From assembly GCA_002428485.1 (NCBI GenBank), contig DIWM01000017.1:44807-108806 (forward strand): a stretch of 64,000 nucleotides of DNA, read 5' to 3'. Under the pieces are notes generated by a model. The model searched no databases. It worked only from the letters and a program-made list of their open reading frames with translations, and was not told the origin of the DNA. The position numbers were made by a program, and so were the translations under genes. Origin of the DNA: Deltaproteobacteria bacterium UBA6106 (GTDB taxonomy: Bacteria > Desulfobacterota > Syntrophorhabdia > Syntrophorhabdales > Syntrophorhabdaceae). Below are positions 44,702 to 54,585 of the stretch, one piece after another; position 1 is the first letter of the stretch; every line of letters begins with the position of its first letter.

Positions 44702-45703
44702 ATGCCGGAGCTGAGAAAAGATCCTATTATTGACAGATGGGTCATCATTTCCACGGAAAGAGGCAAGAGGCCCGTCTTCTTTGTTGAAGAGGCGCCGCCG
44801 GCCAAGGCCCCCATGTGCCCCCTTTGTCCGGGAAATGAGAATATGACGCCCCCTGAAGTATACTCGGTAAGGCAGGGCGGTTCTCCCCAGAGCGGGCCCG
44901 GATGGACGCTGCGGGTCGTGCCGAACAAGTTTCCTGCTCTCAGGGTAGAGGGAAACCTCGACAAGGAAGGTATCGGCCTGTACGACAAAATGAACGGGGT
45001 AGGGGCGCACGAGGTCATAATCGAGACTCCCAACCATGGCGAAACACTGTCGCGTATGAACATTGAAGGCATACAGCGTGTGTTTGACGCTTACAAAACA
45101 AGGATCCTGGACCTTATAAGGGACCAGCGGCTCAAGTATATCATGGTCTTCAAAAACCAGGGTTCTGTTGCAGGCGCATCGCTGGACCACTCCCATTCGC
45201 AGCTCATTGCCCTTCCGATCATTCCGCGGAGGGTCGTGGAGGAGATCAACGGAGGCTTTAACTACTACAAGTTTAAAGACAGGTGCGTCTTCTGTGACAT
45301 CATCGCCCAGGAAAAAGAGGATAATGTCCGCGTTGTCTTTGAAAATGACAAGTGCATCGCGCTGTCTCCCTATGCATCCCGCTTTCCCTTTGAGACCTGG
45401 ATCCTGCCAAAAAAGCATGAACCCTACTTTGCCTCCTACGAGAGGACAGATGACTATTTCGCCCTTGCCGAAACGCTCTCCACGGTCCTCAAGAAATATG
45501 ACAGGGTGCTCAATTCGCCGCCTTATAACTATATCATCCATACGGCGCCCTTCGGAAACGGACAGGTGCCCCACTACCACTGGCACATAGAGATCATACC
45601 GAGATTGACCAAGATGGCCGGCTTCGAGTGGGGAACAGGGTTTTACATCAACCCGACACCGCCCGAAGAGGCTACGGAATACCTGAAAGAAACACAGATA
45701 TAG
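44702..45703 (+). CDS. galT: Galactose-1-phosphate uridylyltransferase
   Basis: This 333-residue HIT-superfamily enzyme exchanges UDP between glucose-1-P and galactose-1-P. The family features are LRKDPIIDRWVIISTERG at the start, a CPLCPGNE zinc motif, the HSHSQ active-site triad region and the second HYHWHIEIIP motif. AGGGAG lies upstream of ATG. It is separated from glgA by 9 bases, so these carbohydrate genes are co-transcribed. Confidence 0.92.
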   Translation: MPELRKDPIIDRWVIISTERGKRPVFFVEEAPPAKAPMCPLCPGNENMTPPEVYSVRQGGSPQSGPGWTLRVVPNKFPALRVEGNLDKEGIGLYDKMNGVGAHEVIIETPNHGETLSRMNIEGIQRVFDAYKTRILDLIRDQRLKYIMVFKNQGSVAGASLDHSHSQLIALPIIPRRVVEEINGGFNYYKFKDRCVFCDIIAQEKEDNVRVVFENDKCIALSPYASRFPFETWILPKKHEPYFASYERTDDYFALAETLSTVLKKYDRVLNSPPYNYIIHTAPFGNGQVPHYHWHIEIIPRLTKMAGFEWGTGFYINPTPPEEATEYLKETQI

Positions 45704-45712
45704 GGGGTTACC

Positions 45713-47170
45713 ATGAAAATATTGATCGCTTCACCAGAGATATTCCCTTTTGTCAAGACCGGCGGCCTTGCAGATGTGACAGGGGCGCTCCCGAAGGCGC
45801 TGAAAAGCCTCGGCGTAGAGGTAAGGGTCATCCTTCCGAAACACAAAGGCATCGAGGAACAAGGCTTTCCCATGAGATATAAAAACTACAAGATCTCTTG
45901 CCCCATATCCCAGGGGTACATCGATGCGGAGATCGTTGAAAGCGAGTACGACGGCATCACTACCTATCTCGTAGAAAAAGACGAATACTATTACAGGGAT
46001 TATCTCTACAGCACCCCTGACGGCGATTATCTGGACAATGCCGAGCGGTTTATCTTTTTTGCAAAGAGCATCCTCGAGGCTATCAAGGTTACCGGCTATG
46101 TCCCGGACGTGATCCACTGCAACGACTGGGAAACCGCCCTCGCGCCCGTATTCCTCAAAGTCCTTTACAGTGACGATCCTGTGCTCAACAAGACGTCCAC
46201 TCTCCTTACCATTCATAACCTCGGGTACCAGGGGATATTCTGGCATTACGACATGCACCTTCTCAACATCGGCTGGGAATACTTTACGCCTGACTTTATT
46301 GAATTCTTCGGCAACATCAACTTTCTCAAGGGCGGCATCGTCTTTTCCGATATCATCAACACGGTGAGCAAAAAATACAGCGAAGAAATACAGACAGAAG
46401 AGTTCGGCTGCGGCCTCGACGGTATTTTACGAACGAGAAAGGATGACCTCTTCGGCATCATCAACGGCATCGACTATGCTGACTGGAATCCCGAAAAAGA
46501 CACCTTTATCCCGGCACGTTACACTGTCGATAAGCTGGCGAACAAAAAGATCTGCAAGGGATCCCTCCAGGATACCTTCGGATTGCCTGTCCAGGAAGAT
46601 GTCCCCCTTATCGCCACTATCTCAAGGCTTGCCGACCAGAAGGGCTTTGACCTCATAGGGTCATCGCTGGAAGAGATGCTTGCGCTCGGCGCCCAGTATG
46701 TAATTCTCGGCACCGGTGAACGGAAATATCATGACCTCCTCTCACAGCTTGCAAAACAATTTCCTCAATCATTCTCCATCAGGATAGCTTACGACAACAA
46801 GCTTGCCCATCTTATTGAGGCAGGCGCAGACATGTTTCTCATGCCCTCCCGGTATGAACCCTGCGGCCTCAATCAGCTCTATAGCCTCAAATACGGAACG
46901 GTACCGGTCGTCAGAGGCGTCGGAGGACTTGAAGATACGATCATAGACTACACGGCGCAGCCTGACACGGGGACAGGCTTCAAATTCCACGATTACGCAA
47001 AAGAAGCCATGATCGACGCCGTCGAAAGGGCCCTGTCTCTATACCGGAACAAAAAGGCCTGGACGGCCCTTGTAAAAAGATGCATGGCAGAAGATTTCTC
47101 CTGGGAGAGATCCGCGAAAGAATATGTCGGACTCTATAAAAAAGCAATCGCAAAGCATGAATCCCGTTGA
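45713..47170 (+). CDS. glgA: Glycogen (starch) synthase
   Basis: This 485-residue GT5 glycosyltransferase adds glucose from ADP-glucose to glycogen. The N-terminal KTGGLADV (residues 15-22) is the ADP-glucose-binding motif; the C-terminal part has the second GT-B domain with RYEPCGLNQLYSLKYGTVPV, the conserved Glu region, and KxGGL-like VRGVGGLEDTI. Length is normal. Follows galT with 9 bases between. Confidence 0.94.
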   Translation: MKILIASPEIFPFVKTGGLADVTGALPKALKSLGVEVRVILPKHKGIEEQGFPMRYKNYKISCPISQGYIDAEIVESEYDGITTYLVEKDEYYYRDYLYSTPDGDYLDNAERFIFFAKSILEAIKVTGYVPDVIHCNDWETALAPVFLKVLYSDDPVLNKTSTLLTIHNLGYQGIFWHYDMHLLNIGWEYFTPDFIEFFGNINFLKGGIVFSDIINTVSKKYSEEIQTEEFGCGLDGILRTRKDDLFGIINGIDYADWNPEKDTFIPARYTVDKLANKKICKGSLQDTFGLPVQEDVPLIATISRLADQKGFDLIGSSLEEMLALGAQYVILGTGERKYHDLLSQLAKQFPQSFSIRIAYDNKLAHLIEAGADMFLMPSRYEPCGLNQLYSLKYGTVPVVRGVGGLEDTIIDYTAQPDTGTGFKFHDYAKEAMIDAVERALSLYRNKKAWTALVKRCMAEDFSWERSAKEYVGLYKKAIAKHESR

Positions 47171-48893
47171 TCTTCTCGGGAAGATCATTGAGATCTCCCA
47201 TTCAAACCTTGAGTTGTCATCACGCATAACCTCTATCCTCAATATCATCTCCCGGGACATGAACTCAGAGGAGGTTATTATTTATACCTTCGACAAAGAC
47301 AGAAGGCTCACCTGCAGGTACGCAAATCAGAAAAGCGTCCTTTTCAAAATACTGAACCAGTACCGTTGCCACGTCGGTGAAGGGATCGTGGGAAGCGTCG
47401 CACAGAGGCGATCGCCGCTCTTTTATACGATGCGGGACATCCCGCCCCGGTTCGGCTGCCTCTTTTATCCCGAGCTTGACGGGAGGCTCGAAAACTATAA
47501 GCTCTTTGCGTTCCTCCCTCTCGCGGACGACAGCTACCTGTACGGGGTACTGGTCTTGTGCGCCGCAAGCAGGGACACCCTCCACGATGCAGACAAAATC
47601 TTCCTCTCCATCCTTTCCCGGGAGGTCGGGGGAATACTCCGTTCGTATGACCTGATCCTCTCTTCGAAGAAAAGGATCAGCGAGCTTGCGACGCTTACGG
47701 AGCTGGGGAAGGTGCTCACGTCCAACGCGGAGCCCAATGAGCTCCTGAAGCATATAGCCCTGATCATAGCAAAATCGCTGAATGCGACATTCGTTACCAT
47801 CATGCTGGGATACTCTTTCCTGAAACGCGACGCCCAGCGCTTCACCTACGGGATCATCGAGCCCTCTGTCCAGGACCATGTGGAAGAGCTGGAAGAGGCG
47901 GCGGCCCGGCTTCTCCGCGCAGTATCTATAAAGGACTGCGCGCCTGACGAATATGTGGATTCCTTCATGTACACTCTCTTTTCGGCGCCCATCGCATCAA
48001 AGAACCGTGTCCTCGGAACGCTGACCATCTGCGCCGAGAAGACAGGGCAAAATTACGCCCTCGGAGAGGATGGACAATACCTTATCAGCACAATAGCCAA
48101 CTACATATCGAGCGGGCTGGAGAACACGCTGCTGAACACGCGCCTCAGAGACACCGTCAGGGAACTGGGCGACGCACAGAAGAGGCTGATCGAGCAGGAA
48201 AAGTTCCGGAGCCTCGGCGAAATGACCGCCAGTATCGCACACGAGATAAAAAATCCCCTTGTTATCATCGGCGGGTTCACCAAAAGGCTTGCCAGGCAGA
48301 TAGACATCGACCGCACCGAAAACAAATACATCCGCATTATTCTCAACGAGGTTACCAGGCTTGAGTCCATACTGAACGAGGTCCTCAACTACGTCAAAGA
48401 AACGCCTCTTGTTGCCGAGACATGCAACATCAACGACCATCTCGACGAGGTCCTCTATCTTCTTACGTCAGACGCCTCCTGGGAAGAGATCGAAGTCGCA
48501 AAGGCCTATGATTCCACGCTTCCTCCTGTTGCCTGTGACAGCCAGCAGCTAAAGCAGGTCCTTATCAATATCCTCATAAACGCCCATGAGGCCATGCGCG
48601 GCCGCGGCACTATAACAATACAGACAAGACAGTCTGCGTATGAGAGCAGGCCCTTCGCTGCCATCTCTATTGCCGACACCGGAGGCGGTATCGATCCGGC
48701 GATCATCGATAACGTCTTCAACCCCTTTTTCACAACAAAAGAGCGGGGAACAGGGCTGGGGCTTGCTATCTCCAACAAGATCATCATGAACCATAAAGGT
48801 CATATCGACGTGGAAAATGTAGCAGGGAAGGGGGTAACGTTCATCATATACCTCCCGGCAAAAAACCATACAACAAAAGAGGAGCTTTTATGA
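47157..48893 (+). CDS. GAF-domain sensor histidine kinase
   Basis: This protein is about 578 residues from ATG 47157; a longer start at 47124 overlaps glgA by 47 bases. Two GAF-like domains (about residues 20-165 and 185-335) bind small ligands or dimerise. Then HisKA with the phosphorylated His in SIAHEIKNPL (His362 in this numbering), and a HATPase domain with an N box (ILINAHEAM), DTGGGID and GTGLGLAI. There is no transmembrane segment, so it is cytosolic. The receiver gene overlaps its end by 4 bases and is its probable partner. Confidence 0.88.
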   Translation: MNPVDLLGKIIEISHSNLELSSRITSILNIISRDMNSEEVIIYTFDKDRRLTCRYANQKSVLFKILNQYRCHVGEGIVGSVAQRRSPLFYTMRDIPPRFGCLFYPELDGRLENYKLFAFLPLADDSYLYGVLVLCAASRDTLHDADKIFLSILSREVGGILRSYDLILSSKKRISELATLTELGKVLTSNAEPNELLKHIALIIAKSLNATFVTIMLGYSFLKRDAQRFTYGIIEPSVQDHVEELEEAAARLLRAVSIKDCAPDEYVDSFMYTLFSAPIASKNRVLGTLTICAEKTGQNYALGEDGQYLISTIANYISSGLENTLLNTRLRDTVRELGDAQKRLIEQEKFRSLGEMTASIAHEIKNPLVIIGGFTKRLARQIDIDRTENKYIRIILNEVTRLESILNEVLNYVKETPLVAETCNINDHLDEVLYLLTSDASWEEIEVAKAYDSTLPPVACDSQQLKQVLINILINAHEAMRGRGTITIQTRQSAYESRPFAAISIADTGGGIDPAIIDNVFNPFFTTKERGTGLGLAISNKIIMNHKGHIDVENVAGKGVTFIIYLPAKNHTTKEELL

Positions 48894-49249
48894 AGAACGC
48901 AAGAATATTGGTGGTGGATGACGAAGAGAACATACGGCTGCTTTTCAAGGAGGAGCTCGAGGAGGAAGGGTTCGAGATAGATCTTGCCTCGAACGGGATT
49001 GAGGCGCTGGACAAGCTAAGGGGGGGGCACTTCGATCTCGTTGTGCTCGACATTAAGATGCCCGGCATGGACGGCATCCAGGCCTTGAATGAGATCAAGA
49101 ACGCGAACAAAAACCAGCCGGTCATCCTCTGCTCCGCATACGGGGAGTTCAAACAGGATCTTTCAAGCTGGGTGTCTGACGGCTATGTCGTCAAGTCAGC
49201 AGATACGCGGGAATTGAAGCAGACCATCAAAAACATCCTCGGGATTTAG
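48890..49249 (+). CDS. CheY-like single-domain response regulator
   Basis: This 119-residue receiver has acidic pocket Asp10/Asp11, phospho-acceptor Asp54 (VVLDIKMPGMDG), and Lys in VVKSAD near 101. There is no output domain. It overlaps the kinase gene by 4 bases and likely relays phosphate or controls protein targets directly. Confidence 0.9.
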   Translation: MKNARILVVDDEENIRLLFKEELEEEGFEIDLASNGIEALDKLRGGHFDLVVLDIKMPGMDGIQALNEIKNANKNQPVILCSAYGEFKQDLSSWVSDGYVVKSADTRELKQTIKNILGI

Positions 49250-49328
49250 CGTCGCGTTCCCTTCAGGGCAGCGAGGGAGGGGCGGCACTCGCAGGCCTGC
49301 AACGTGTTGCGTTTTTATCGAATATTCC

Positions 49329-49357
49329 TTGATATTCAAGAGAACATGACATAATAT
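49329..49357 (+). promoter_or_regulatory. tRNA-Ala promoter
   Basis: TTGATA (49329-49334), 17-base spacer, TAATAT (49352-49357), 10 bases before the tRNA. Good fit. Confidence 0.65.
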
Positions 49358-49367
49358 TATGAACACC

Positions 49368-49439
49368 GGGGGTGTAGCTCAGCGGGAGAGCACCTCGTTC
49401 GCAACGAGGGGGCCACGGGTTCAATCCCCGTCACCTCCA
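49368..49439 (+). tRNA. tRNA-Ala (anticodon CGC)
   Basis: 72 bases. Acceptor GGGGGTG pairs with CACCTCC, including the G3:U70 pair that marks alanine tRNAs. Anticodon stem CCTCG/CGAGG with loop TTCGCAA gives anticodon CGC (GCG codons). T loop GGTTCAATCC. CCA is not encoded. Confidence 0.93.
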
Positions 49440-49498
49440 CTTACAAAATATTACCAGTGGATCCGGCATAGCCATTACAAAACCTTTCCGCCCGGCAT

Positions 49499-51649
49499 AT
49501 GAGGCTTTTTACAAAAATACTCATCTTCTTTGTTGCCCTCATCGTTATCCTTTCGATCATAACAACCTATGCAGGCATAACCTCCATAGAGCAGATTGCC
49601 GTCAATGAACTTGAGAAAGGGCTTACCTCGGATATAAACCTTTTTAACTTCGCAATCGACAGGGAGCTCGATGGTATTGAGACACGCCTCTCGCTGCTGT
49701 CGACAAACGACAAGTTTAAAGAGTCCTTCCGGCGGCGTAACAAATCGATGATCCGGCAGCTGTTCCAGGATTCCTTCAAGGGAAAAAATATTGACGTCAT
49801 TCATGTTTCAGATAATAAGGGCCGGTTCGCCCTTACGGTAAGCAACGGGGCTCACGATCCGCTGGTTGTCGTTCCGTCTCCGCATGAACTGCAAAAGAAT
49901 ACCTTGAGGGGATTTACCTTCGTGAAGGCAGGCACGGCCGATCGTGTTGCCCTCTTCGTCTCCGTTCCCCTGAGGGAAGCGTCCGGATCGTCAGGCAGCA
50001 TAACGGGCCTTATCGTCCTCGAGTGCGGCAGCGCCTTTGTCAACACCGTAAAGGACCTCCTGGCGAGAAAGCGCGATGAGCCTGTTTTCATATCGATATT
50101 TTATAAGGAGAGGCGGGTCTTCAGTACAATCTTTAAGGTTGCCGGCTCCCAGACGCAGGACCTGCGGCAAGACGTTACGGACACTATCTACGGCAAGGGT
50201 GAACAATATATCGGCAAGGCCCGGATCGGCAATACCGGTTATTTTACTATTTATAAACCCTATCGATACGGAAACGAGATTACCCGGTGGGCATACGGGA
50301 TAGCGGTGAGCGAAAACATCTTCGTGCCTTCCAAAAAGAAACTTCTTTACACCTTCATTGCCATATCGGGCCTCTCCACCCTCGCTGTCATTTTCGTTGC
50401 GTTCCTTATCACCGCCGGCATAAAGCCCTCCCTTAACAGAATAGCCGATGTCTGCAAAGATATAGAAAAAGGGGACACAAAGTCCCGTATAGACATTACA
50501 GGCTTATCGATCAAAGAGTTCAAGCTTATAGCGTCATCGATGAATAAGATGGCCGAATCGATTGCAGCACGCGAGAAGACAATTGGCGAGAACATCGAGT
50601 CGATGAGGACCATCAACAGCGCGCTCGAGGAAAAATCAAAAACCATAAAGTACGAAAGGAAAAGGCTCCTCACCATTCTTGAAACGATGGACGACGGCAT
50701 TATGACATTGGACAACAAGGGGGTTGTGACCTATTTTAACAGGGCTGCGGAAACGATAACCGGCATCGACAGGCATCAGACGATAGGCAGGCATTATAAA
50801 ACGGTCTTTGAAGGTATCCATATTGAACCAGACCAGCAGGCCGCACGTCTGGAATTTCTGTTCAAGGGCCCTGCATCGCCTTTATATCTGAACGTACACG
50901 TATCGCCATATATCCTTGAAAGCGAGGAAACCGGCCACGTGGTCCTTTTTCAGGACATTTCAAAAGAAAAGAAGATCGAAGAGTTCAAGGCCGATTTTAT
51001 ATCATCGATCACCCACGACATCAAGTCATACCTGGTGCCGGTGACCGGTTTCCTGAACAGGATCCTGAGGGAAAAATACGGACACCTTGAGGGACCGCTG
51101 CGGGAGAAAATAGCCGGCGTACAGGAAAATACCTCGAGGATCTATCACCTTGTTGAAAATTATCTGAACATATCAAAGATCGAGTCCGGGAGGCTTGAGC
51201 TTGCGCGCAAGGCCGTGGATATGACGGAGGTGCTAAAAGATACTGCCCAGCTATACGGCCCAAGGATAGCCCTCGCAACGATGGATGGGCTTCCGCCTGT
51301 TTTTGCCGACAGGGCCTATGTTGAAAGGGTTGTTGTAAACCTGGTTGTCAATGCGATGAAGTTTTCAGGCGAAGATTCTCCTGTTTTGATAGGCGCCAGG
51401 AGGGATGGGGATTTCATCATTACGTCGGTCAGCGATAAAGGTATAGGGATCCCTGCGGATGAGACCCTCTATATCTTTGACAAGTACAGGAGGGGAAGTT
51501 TTGGGAAAAAGGAAGGCGGATCGGGCCTCGGCCTTTTTATTGTAAGGTCAATTGTCGAAGCACACGGCGGAAAGATCTGGGTTGAGAGCACGCCCGGAAA
51601 GGGAAGCGTATTTCGCTTTACGCTGCCTCTTTTTAAGCAAGGGGCATAG
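49499..51649 (+). CDS. Membrane HAMP-PAS sensor histidine kinase
   Basis: This 716-residue protein has TM1 at about residues 7-25, then a periplasmic Cache-like sensor domain, TM2 near 283-305 (TFIAISGLSTLAVIFVAFLI), a HAMP linker, a PAS domain (ILETMDDGIMTLDNKGVVTY), and HisKA with His506 (SSITHDIKSYL). The ATPase part has VNLVVNAMKFS, DKGIGIPAD and GGSGLGLFIV. All boxes intact. It senses an extracellular small molecule, most likely. No response regulator follows, so its partner is elsewhere or the 48890-49249 receiver. Confidence 0.88.
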   Translation: MRLFTKILIFFVALIVILSIITTYAGITSIEQIAVNELEKGLTSDINLFNFAIDRELDGIETRLSLLSTNDKFKESFRRRNKSMIRQLFQDSFKGKNIDVIHVSDNKGRFALTVSNGAHDPLVVVPSPHELQKNTLRGFTFVKAGTADRVALFVSVPLREASGSSGSITGLIVLECGSAFVNTVKDLLARKRDEPVFISIFYKERRVFSTIFKVAGSQTQDLRQDVTDTIYGKGEQYIGKARIGNTGYFTIYKPYRYGNEITRWAYGIAVSENIFVPSKKKLLYTFIAISGLSTLAVIFVAFLITAGIKPSLNRIADVCKDIEKGDTKSRIDITGLSIKEFKLIASSMNKMAESIAAREKTIGENIESMRTINSALEEKSKTIKYERKRLLTILETMDDGIMTLDNKGVVTYFNRAAETITGIDRHQTIGRHYKTVFEGIHIEPDQQAARLEFLFKGPASPLYLNVHVSPYILESEETGHVVLFQDISKEKKIEEFKADFISSITHDIKSYLVPVTGFLNRILREKYGHLEGPLREKIAGVQENTSRIYHLVENYLNISKIESGRLELARKAVDMTEVLKDTAQLYGPRIALATMDGLPPVFADRAYVERVVVNLVVNAMKFSGEDSPVLIGARRDGDFIITSVSDKGIGIPADETLYIFDKYRRGSFGKKEGGSGLGLFIVRSIVEAHGGKIWVESTPGKGSVFRFTLPLFKQGA

Positions 51650-51663
51650 GCATTGATTTTCTT

Positions 51664-51846
51664 TTAAACCCCTGGACTGGAGCCCAATTGCTCCAGATAG
51701 ATAGGGAGCGTGGGGTAAAGTGCGGTATTCGTCGCCAAAAAGGCAAAGCACGCAAAGAACCCGAGTGCAAAATCGCGATTAAGTATATTCCGTAAAGTCA
51801 GTTGGGGGATGCTCTCTTCTTTGCGCATTCCACCACGCCTAAACAA
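51664..51846 (-). pseudogene. Remnant of an MFS transporter N-terminus
   Basis: Sixty residues (NRDFALGFFACFAFLATNTA, then YPTLPIYLEQLG) match the first helix and following segment of major-facilitator transporters, then stop. The usual 350 further residues are missing between here and the histidine kinase gene. A decayed gene, with an upstream stretch carrying a MRKEESIPQLTLRNIL-like start. Confidence 0.55.
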
Positions 51847-51960
51847 GTTGTTGAGAGAGGAAAAGACAGTTCATAGTGAATGGCTCACAGTAAATCATAT
51901 ATCGAGATTACAAAGAAATGTAAGGGTTTATAGGGTCAGTTGAGGATCCGGTCCTGCGGA

Positions 51961-53358
51961 TCAGGTGAAGGACAGGTTGGCCATCAACTCGCCGATGTCT
52001 CCAAGCTGCTCGAGCTTAAAAACACAATTTACAATACGCTCCGATTGTCCTTTATCCAGGAACTGCAATGCCGTTCCTTCAAACTTCTTCACCAATTCTT
52101 CATCGGTCATCGGATTGAGGCTGTTCCCTTTCGGATAGTCGATCCGGCGCGTGTGCTTCCTTCCGTCCTTGGTAGAGATATGGGCGATACCGGCAAAAAC
52201 AAAGTCGTCGAGGCCTGTGTTTGCCTCCACCGTTACTTTGTCGATGAGGCTTAGCACCACGGGGTTGGTAAACCTGTCTGCGGTATACTGGCCCGGCCCG
52301 ACCGTTCGGTCAACAATGGCAATTGCCGTTAGATAATAAAGGCTGTGATCTGCTGTCTCCTTGTCAGTCGGAAAACGCTTCACGAAGTCTCCGGTATGGT
52401 TGGCGGTTCGCGTTGTCGCCTCTATCTTCACGTGTTCGATATCCTGCGGTTTTAGGTCATATTCCCTGACAAGCTCCAGTACTGCATTGAGGGCCCCCTG
52501 GGTCGTATGCTCTGCGGCCAGATTCTTCTGATGCACCTCAAGCAGGGCAGGTTGTTTTCTCGGCGCCGTCAATATCTCCAAATCGTACACGCCGCCCATC
52601 ACGGTATGCACAAAGCCTTTATTCCCTTCAATGATCCTTGCAGGGCCTGTAAAACCTTTTTGTGCCAGCAAGGCGGCCATGATGCCTATCTGGGCTACCT
52701 GGGGCAATCCGATGTTCTTGGTCATGTTGTACGGCTCGCCCTGTGCATCGATGATGTCCAGGGTAAGGCCATGCACCCCGGCTATGCCGGCGGCGGCTGC
52801 GAGCTGCTCCGTAGAGAGGCCAAGGAGCTTGCCGGCGGACAGGGCAACAACAAATCCCGCTATGGCAGAATAATGCCACCCCCTTGTGTGCAGGTTCTGG
52901 GCAAAGGAGGCGTCTATGAACCTTGCTGCCAGGTCATACGCAAGCGCTATTGCCGTTATGACGTCCTTGCCGTTTGCATGCTGGCGCTCCCCTGCGGCCA
53001 GCGCCGCGGGTATCAATTCGTTTGAATGTATTCCGAACCTCAACGTGCCGTTCGTCCTGAAATAGGTATCATTGTAATCAAGATAGCGGGCCATTGCGCC
53101 GTTGGCAAGGGCGGCGTTCGCACAGGGCACCTTGAAGCGGCTGCCGATCATGGTCGACTCCCGGGCCCCGCCCTGCTCTTCCATAACAGAGCGGACAATC
53201 CTTCCGGCATCGCTTGCGTGGGCGCCTATGGCGCATGCGAGCATATCCAGTACGACCCTTTTTGCTGCATGTATCTCCTGATCGCTTAATGTTGTATAAG
53301 AGAAACCTTCCGTGTGCCGAGCAAGCTTCCTGCTCACGGACGCGGTAGGTGTATCCAT
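51961..53358 (-). CDS. MmgE/PrpD-family dehydratase-like enzyme (paralogue 1)
   Basis: This protein is 465 residues from ATG 53358 (MDTPTAS), preceded by GAGGAGGGCC. Family marks: LDMLACAIGAHASDA, GAMARYLDYNDTYF, GWHYSAIAGFVVALSAGKLLG and HTRGWH. MmgE/PrpD enzymes dehydrate, decarboxylate or epimerise tricarboxylic-type acids (2-methylcitrate dehydratase, cis-aconitate decarboxylase). The exact substrate is not readable. It is the last gene of the cluster, with two paralogues at the other end. Confidence 0.85.
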   Translation of the reverse strand: MDTPTASVSRKLARHTEGFSYTTLSDQEIHAAKRVVLDMLACAIGAHASDAGRIVRSVMEEQGGARESTMIGSRFKVPCANAALANGAMARYLDYNDTYFRTNGTLRFGIHSNELIPAALAAGERQHANGKDVITAIALAYDLAARFIDASFAQNLHTRGWHYSAIAGFVVALSAGKLLGLSTEQLAAAAGIAGVHGLTLDIIDAQGEPYNMTKNIGLPQVAQIGIMAALLAQKGFTGPARIIEGNKGFVHTVMGGVYDLEILTAPRKQPALLEVHQKNLAAEHTTQGALNAVLELVREYDLKPQDIEHVKIEATTRTANHTGDFVKRFPTDKETADHSLYYLTAIAIVDRTVGPGQYTADRFTNPVVLSLIDKVTVEANTGLDDFVFAGIAHISTKDGRKHTRRIDYPKGNSLNPMTDEELVKKFEGTALQFLDKGQSERIVNCVFKLEQLGDIGELMANLSFT

Positions 53359-53436
53359 AGGGCCCTCCTCGTGCTTATTTTTTATCCCTGTTGCCCGAAC
53401 GATCTTACGGGCTGCCGGCATAGCCGGTTGCTCCCG

Positions 53437-54537
53437 TCAACCGGCGAGCTTCTTTGCGATCATGTCTCCCATCTCCCTGGTTCCCAGCTTCGTCATGCCG
53501 TCGCTCATGATGTCATAGGTGCGGTAGCCCTCTTTCAGTACCTGGTCCACCGTATCTTCGATCGCCTGAGCCTCTTTTGTCAAGCCAAAGGAGTAGCGAA
53601 GCATCATGGCCCCGCTCAGGATCGTCGCTATGGGGTTGATCATATTAAGGCCGGTGCGGCGGGGTGCGCTGCCGTGTATCGGCTCGTAGAGGCCGACCAG
53701 CTTGTTGCCGCCGGACGGTATGCCGGCCAGGCTCGCCGACGGCATCATGCCGAGTGACCCGGCGAGCATGGATGCCTCGTCGCTCAGGACGTCGCCAAAG
53801 AGGTTTTCCGTGACGATCACGTCAAAGTCGGCGGGGCGCTGGATGAAACTCATGGCGCAGTAATCGACGAGGGCGTGCTCAATCTCGACGTCAGGGTATT
53901 CGGCGGCCACCTCAATGGCAACCTCTCTCCAGAGATCGGAGCACTTCAGGATCTGGAACTTATCCACCGAGGTCAGTTTTTTTCTTCTGACCCTTGCCAG
54001 CTCGAAGCCGACGCGGACAATGCGCTTGATCTCGTCTTCCGAATACCTCATGGAATCGACTGCGCTTCGCCCTTCCGGGGAGCGTATCAATTCCTTCGGC
54101 TCGCCGAAGTAGATCCCTCCGGTCAGCTCGCGGACGATGATGAAGTCGACGCCGCTGATAAACTCCGGCTTGAGGTGGGAGGTGCTGATAATTGACGGGA
54201 AGAGCTTGACCGGTCTTAAGTTAGCAAAAAGGCCCATCTCCTTCCGGAGCCTTATGATGCCGTAGCCCCGCTCCGGACGCTCCTTCAGGCCCGGGACCTC
54301 GTACCTGGGTTCGCCCACTGCGCCGAAGAGGACGGCGTCGCTTGCCTTGCAAAGATCGACCGTTGCTTTTGGAAGGGCCTCTCCGATCTTTTCATAGGCT
54401 GCCGCCCCTATCATACCATCACTGAACTGAAACTCATGACCAAACTTTGAACCGACAGCCGTGAGAACCTTTACTCCTTCCGCAACGATCTCAGGACCGA
54501 CGCCATCTCCGGGTAGTACGGCAATAGACAATTTCAT
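53437..54537 (-). CDS. leuB: Isopropylmalate/tartrate-type beta-decarboxylating dehydrogenase
   Basis: This 366-residue protein is of the isocitrate/isopropylmalate dehydrogenase fold: MKLSIAVLPGDGVGPEIVAEG, LRKEMGLFANLRPVK, RELTGGIYFGEP, the metal-binding Asp run VTENLFGDVLSDEASMLAGS, and HGSAPR. It oxidises a beta-substituted malate and decarboxylates it with NAD. Sequence is closest in look to LeuB. The cluster lacks leuA and has three PrpD genes, so a catabolic substrate is also possible. Confidence 0.88.
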   Translation of the reverse strand: MKLSIAVLPGDGVGPEIVAEGVKVLTAVGSKFGHEFQFSDGMIGAAAYEKIGEALPKATVDLCKASDAVLFGAVGEPRYEVPGLKERPERGYGIIRLRKEMGLFANLRPVKLFPSIISTSHLKPEFISGVDFIIVRELTGGIYFGEPKELIRSPEGRSAVDSMRYSEDEIKRIVRVGFELARVRRKKLTSVDKFQILKCSDLWREVAIEVAAEYPDVEIEHALVDYCAMSFIQRPADFDVIVTENLFGDVLSDEASMLAGSLGMMPSASLAGIPSGGNKLVGLYEPIHGSAPRRTGLNMINPIATILSGAMMLRYSFGLTKEAQAIEDTVDQVLKEGYRTYDIMSDGMTKLGTREMGDMIAKKLAG

Positions 54538-54585
54538 GACCTTCCCTCCTTTGGTAATATAATTTTAACTTGTTTTATGTTTCGC

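Noticed and set aside
44627..45586. Long minus-strand frame opposite galT
   Set aside because: It lies wholly over galT, has no recognisable protein features and no ribosome site. It is a shadow of a GC-rich gene.
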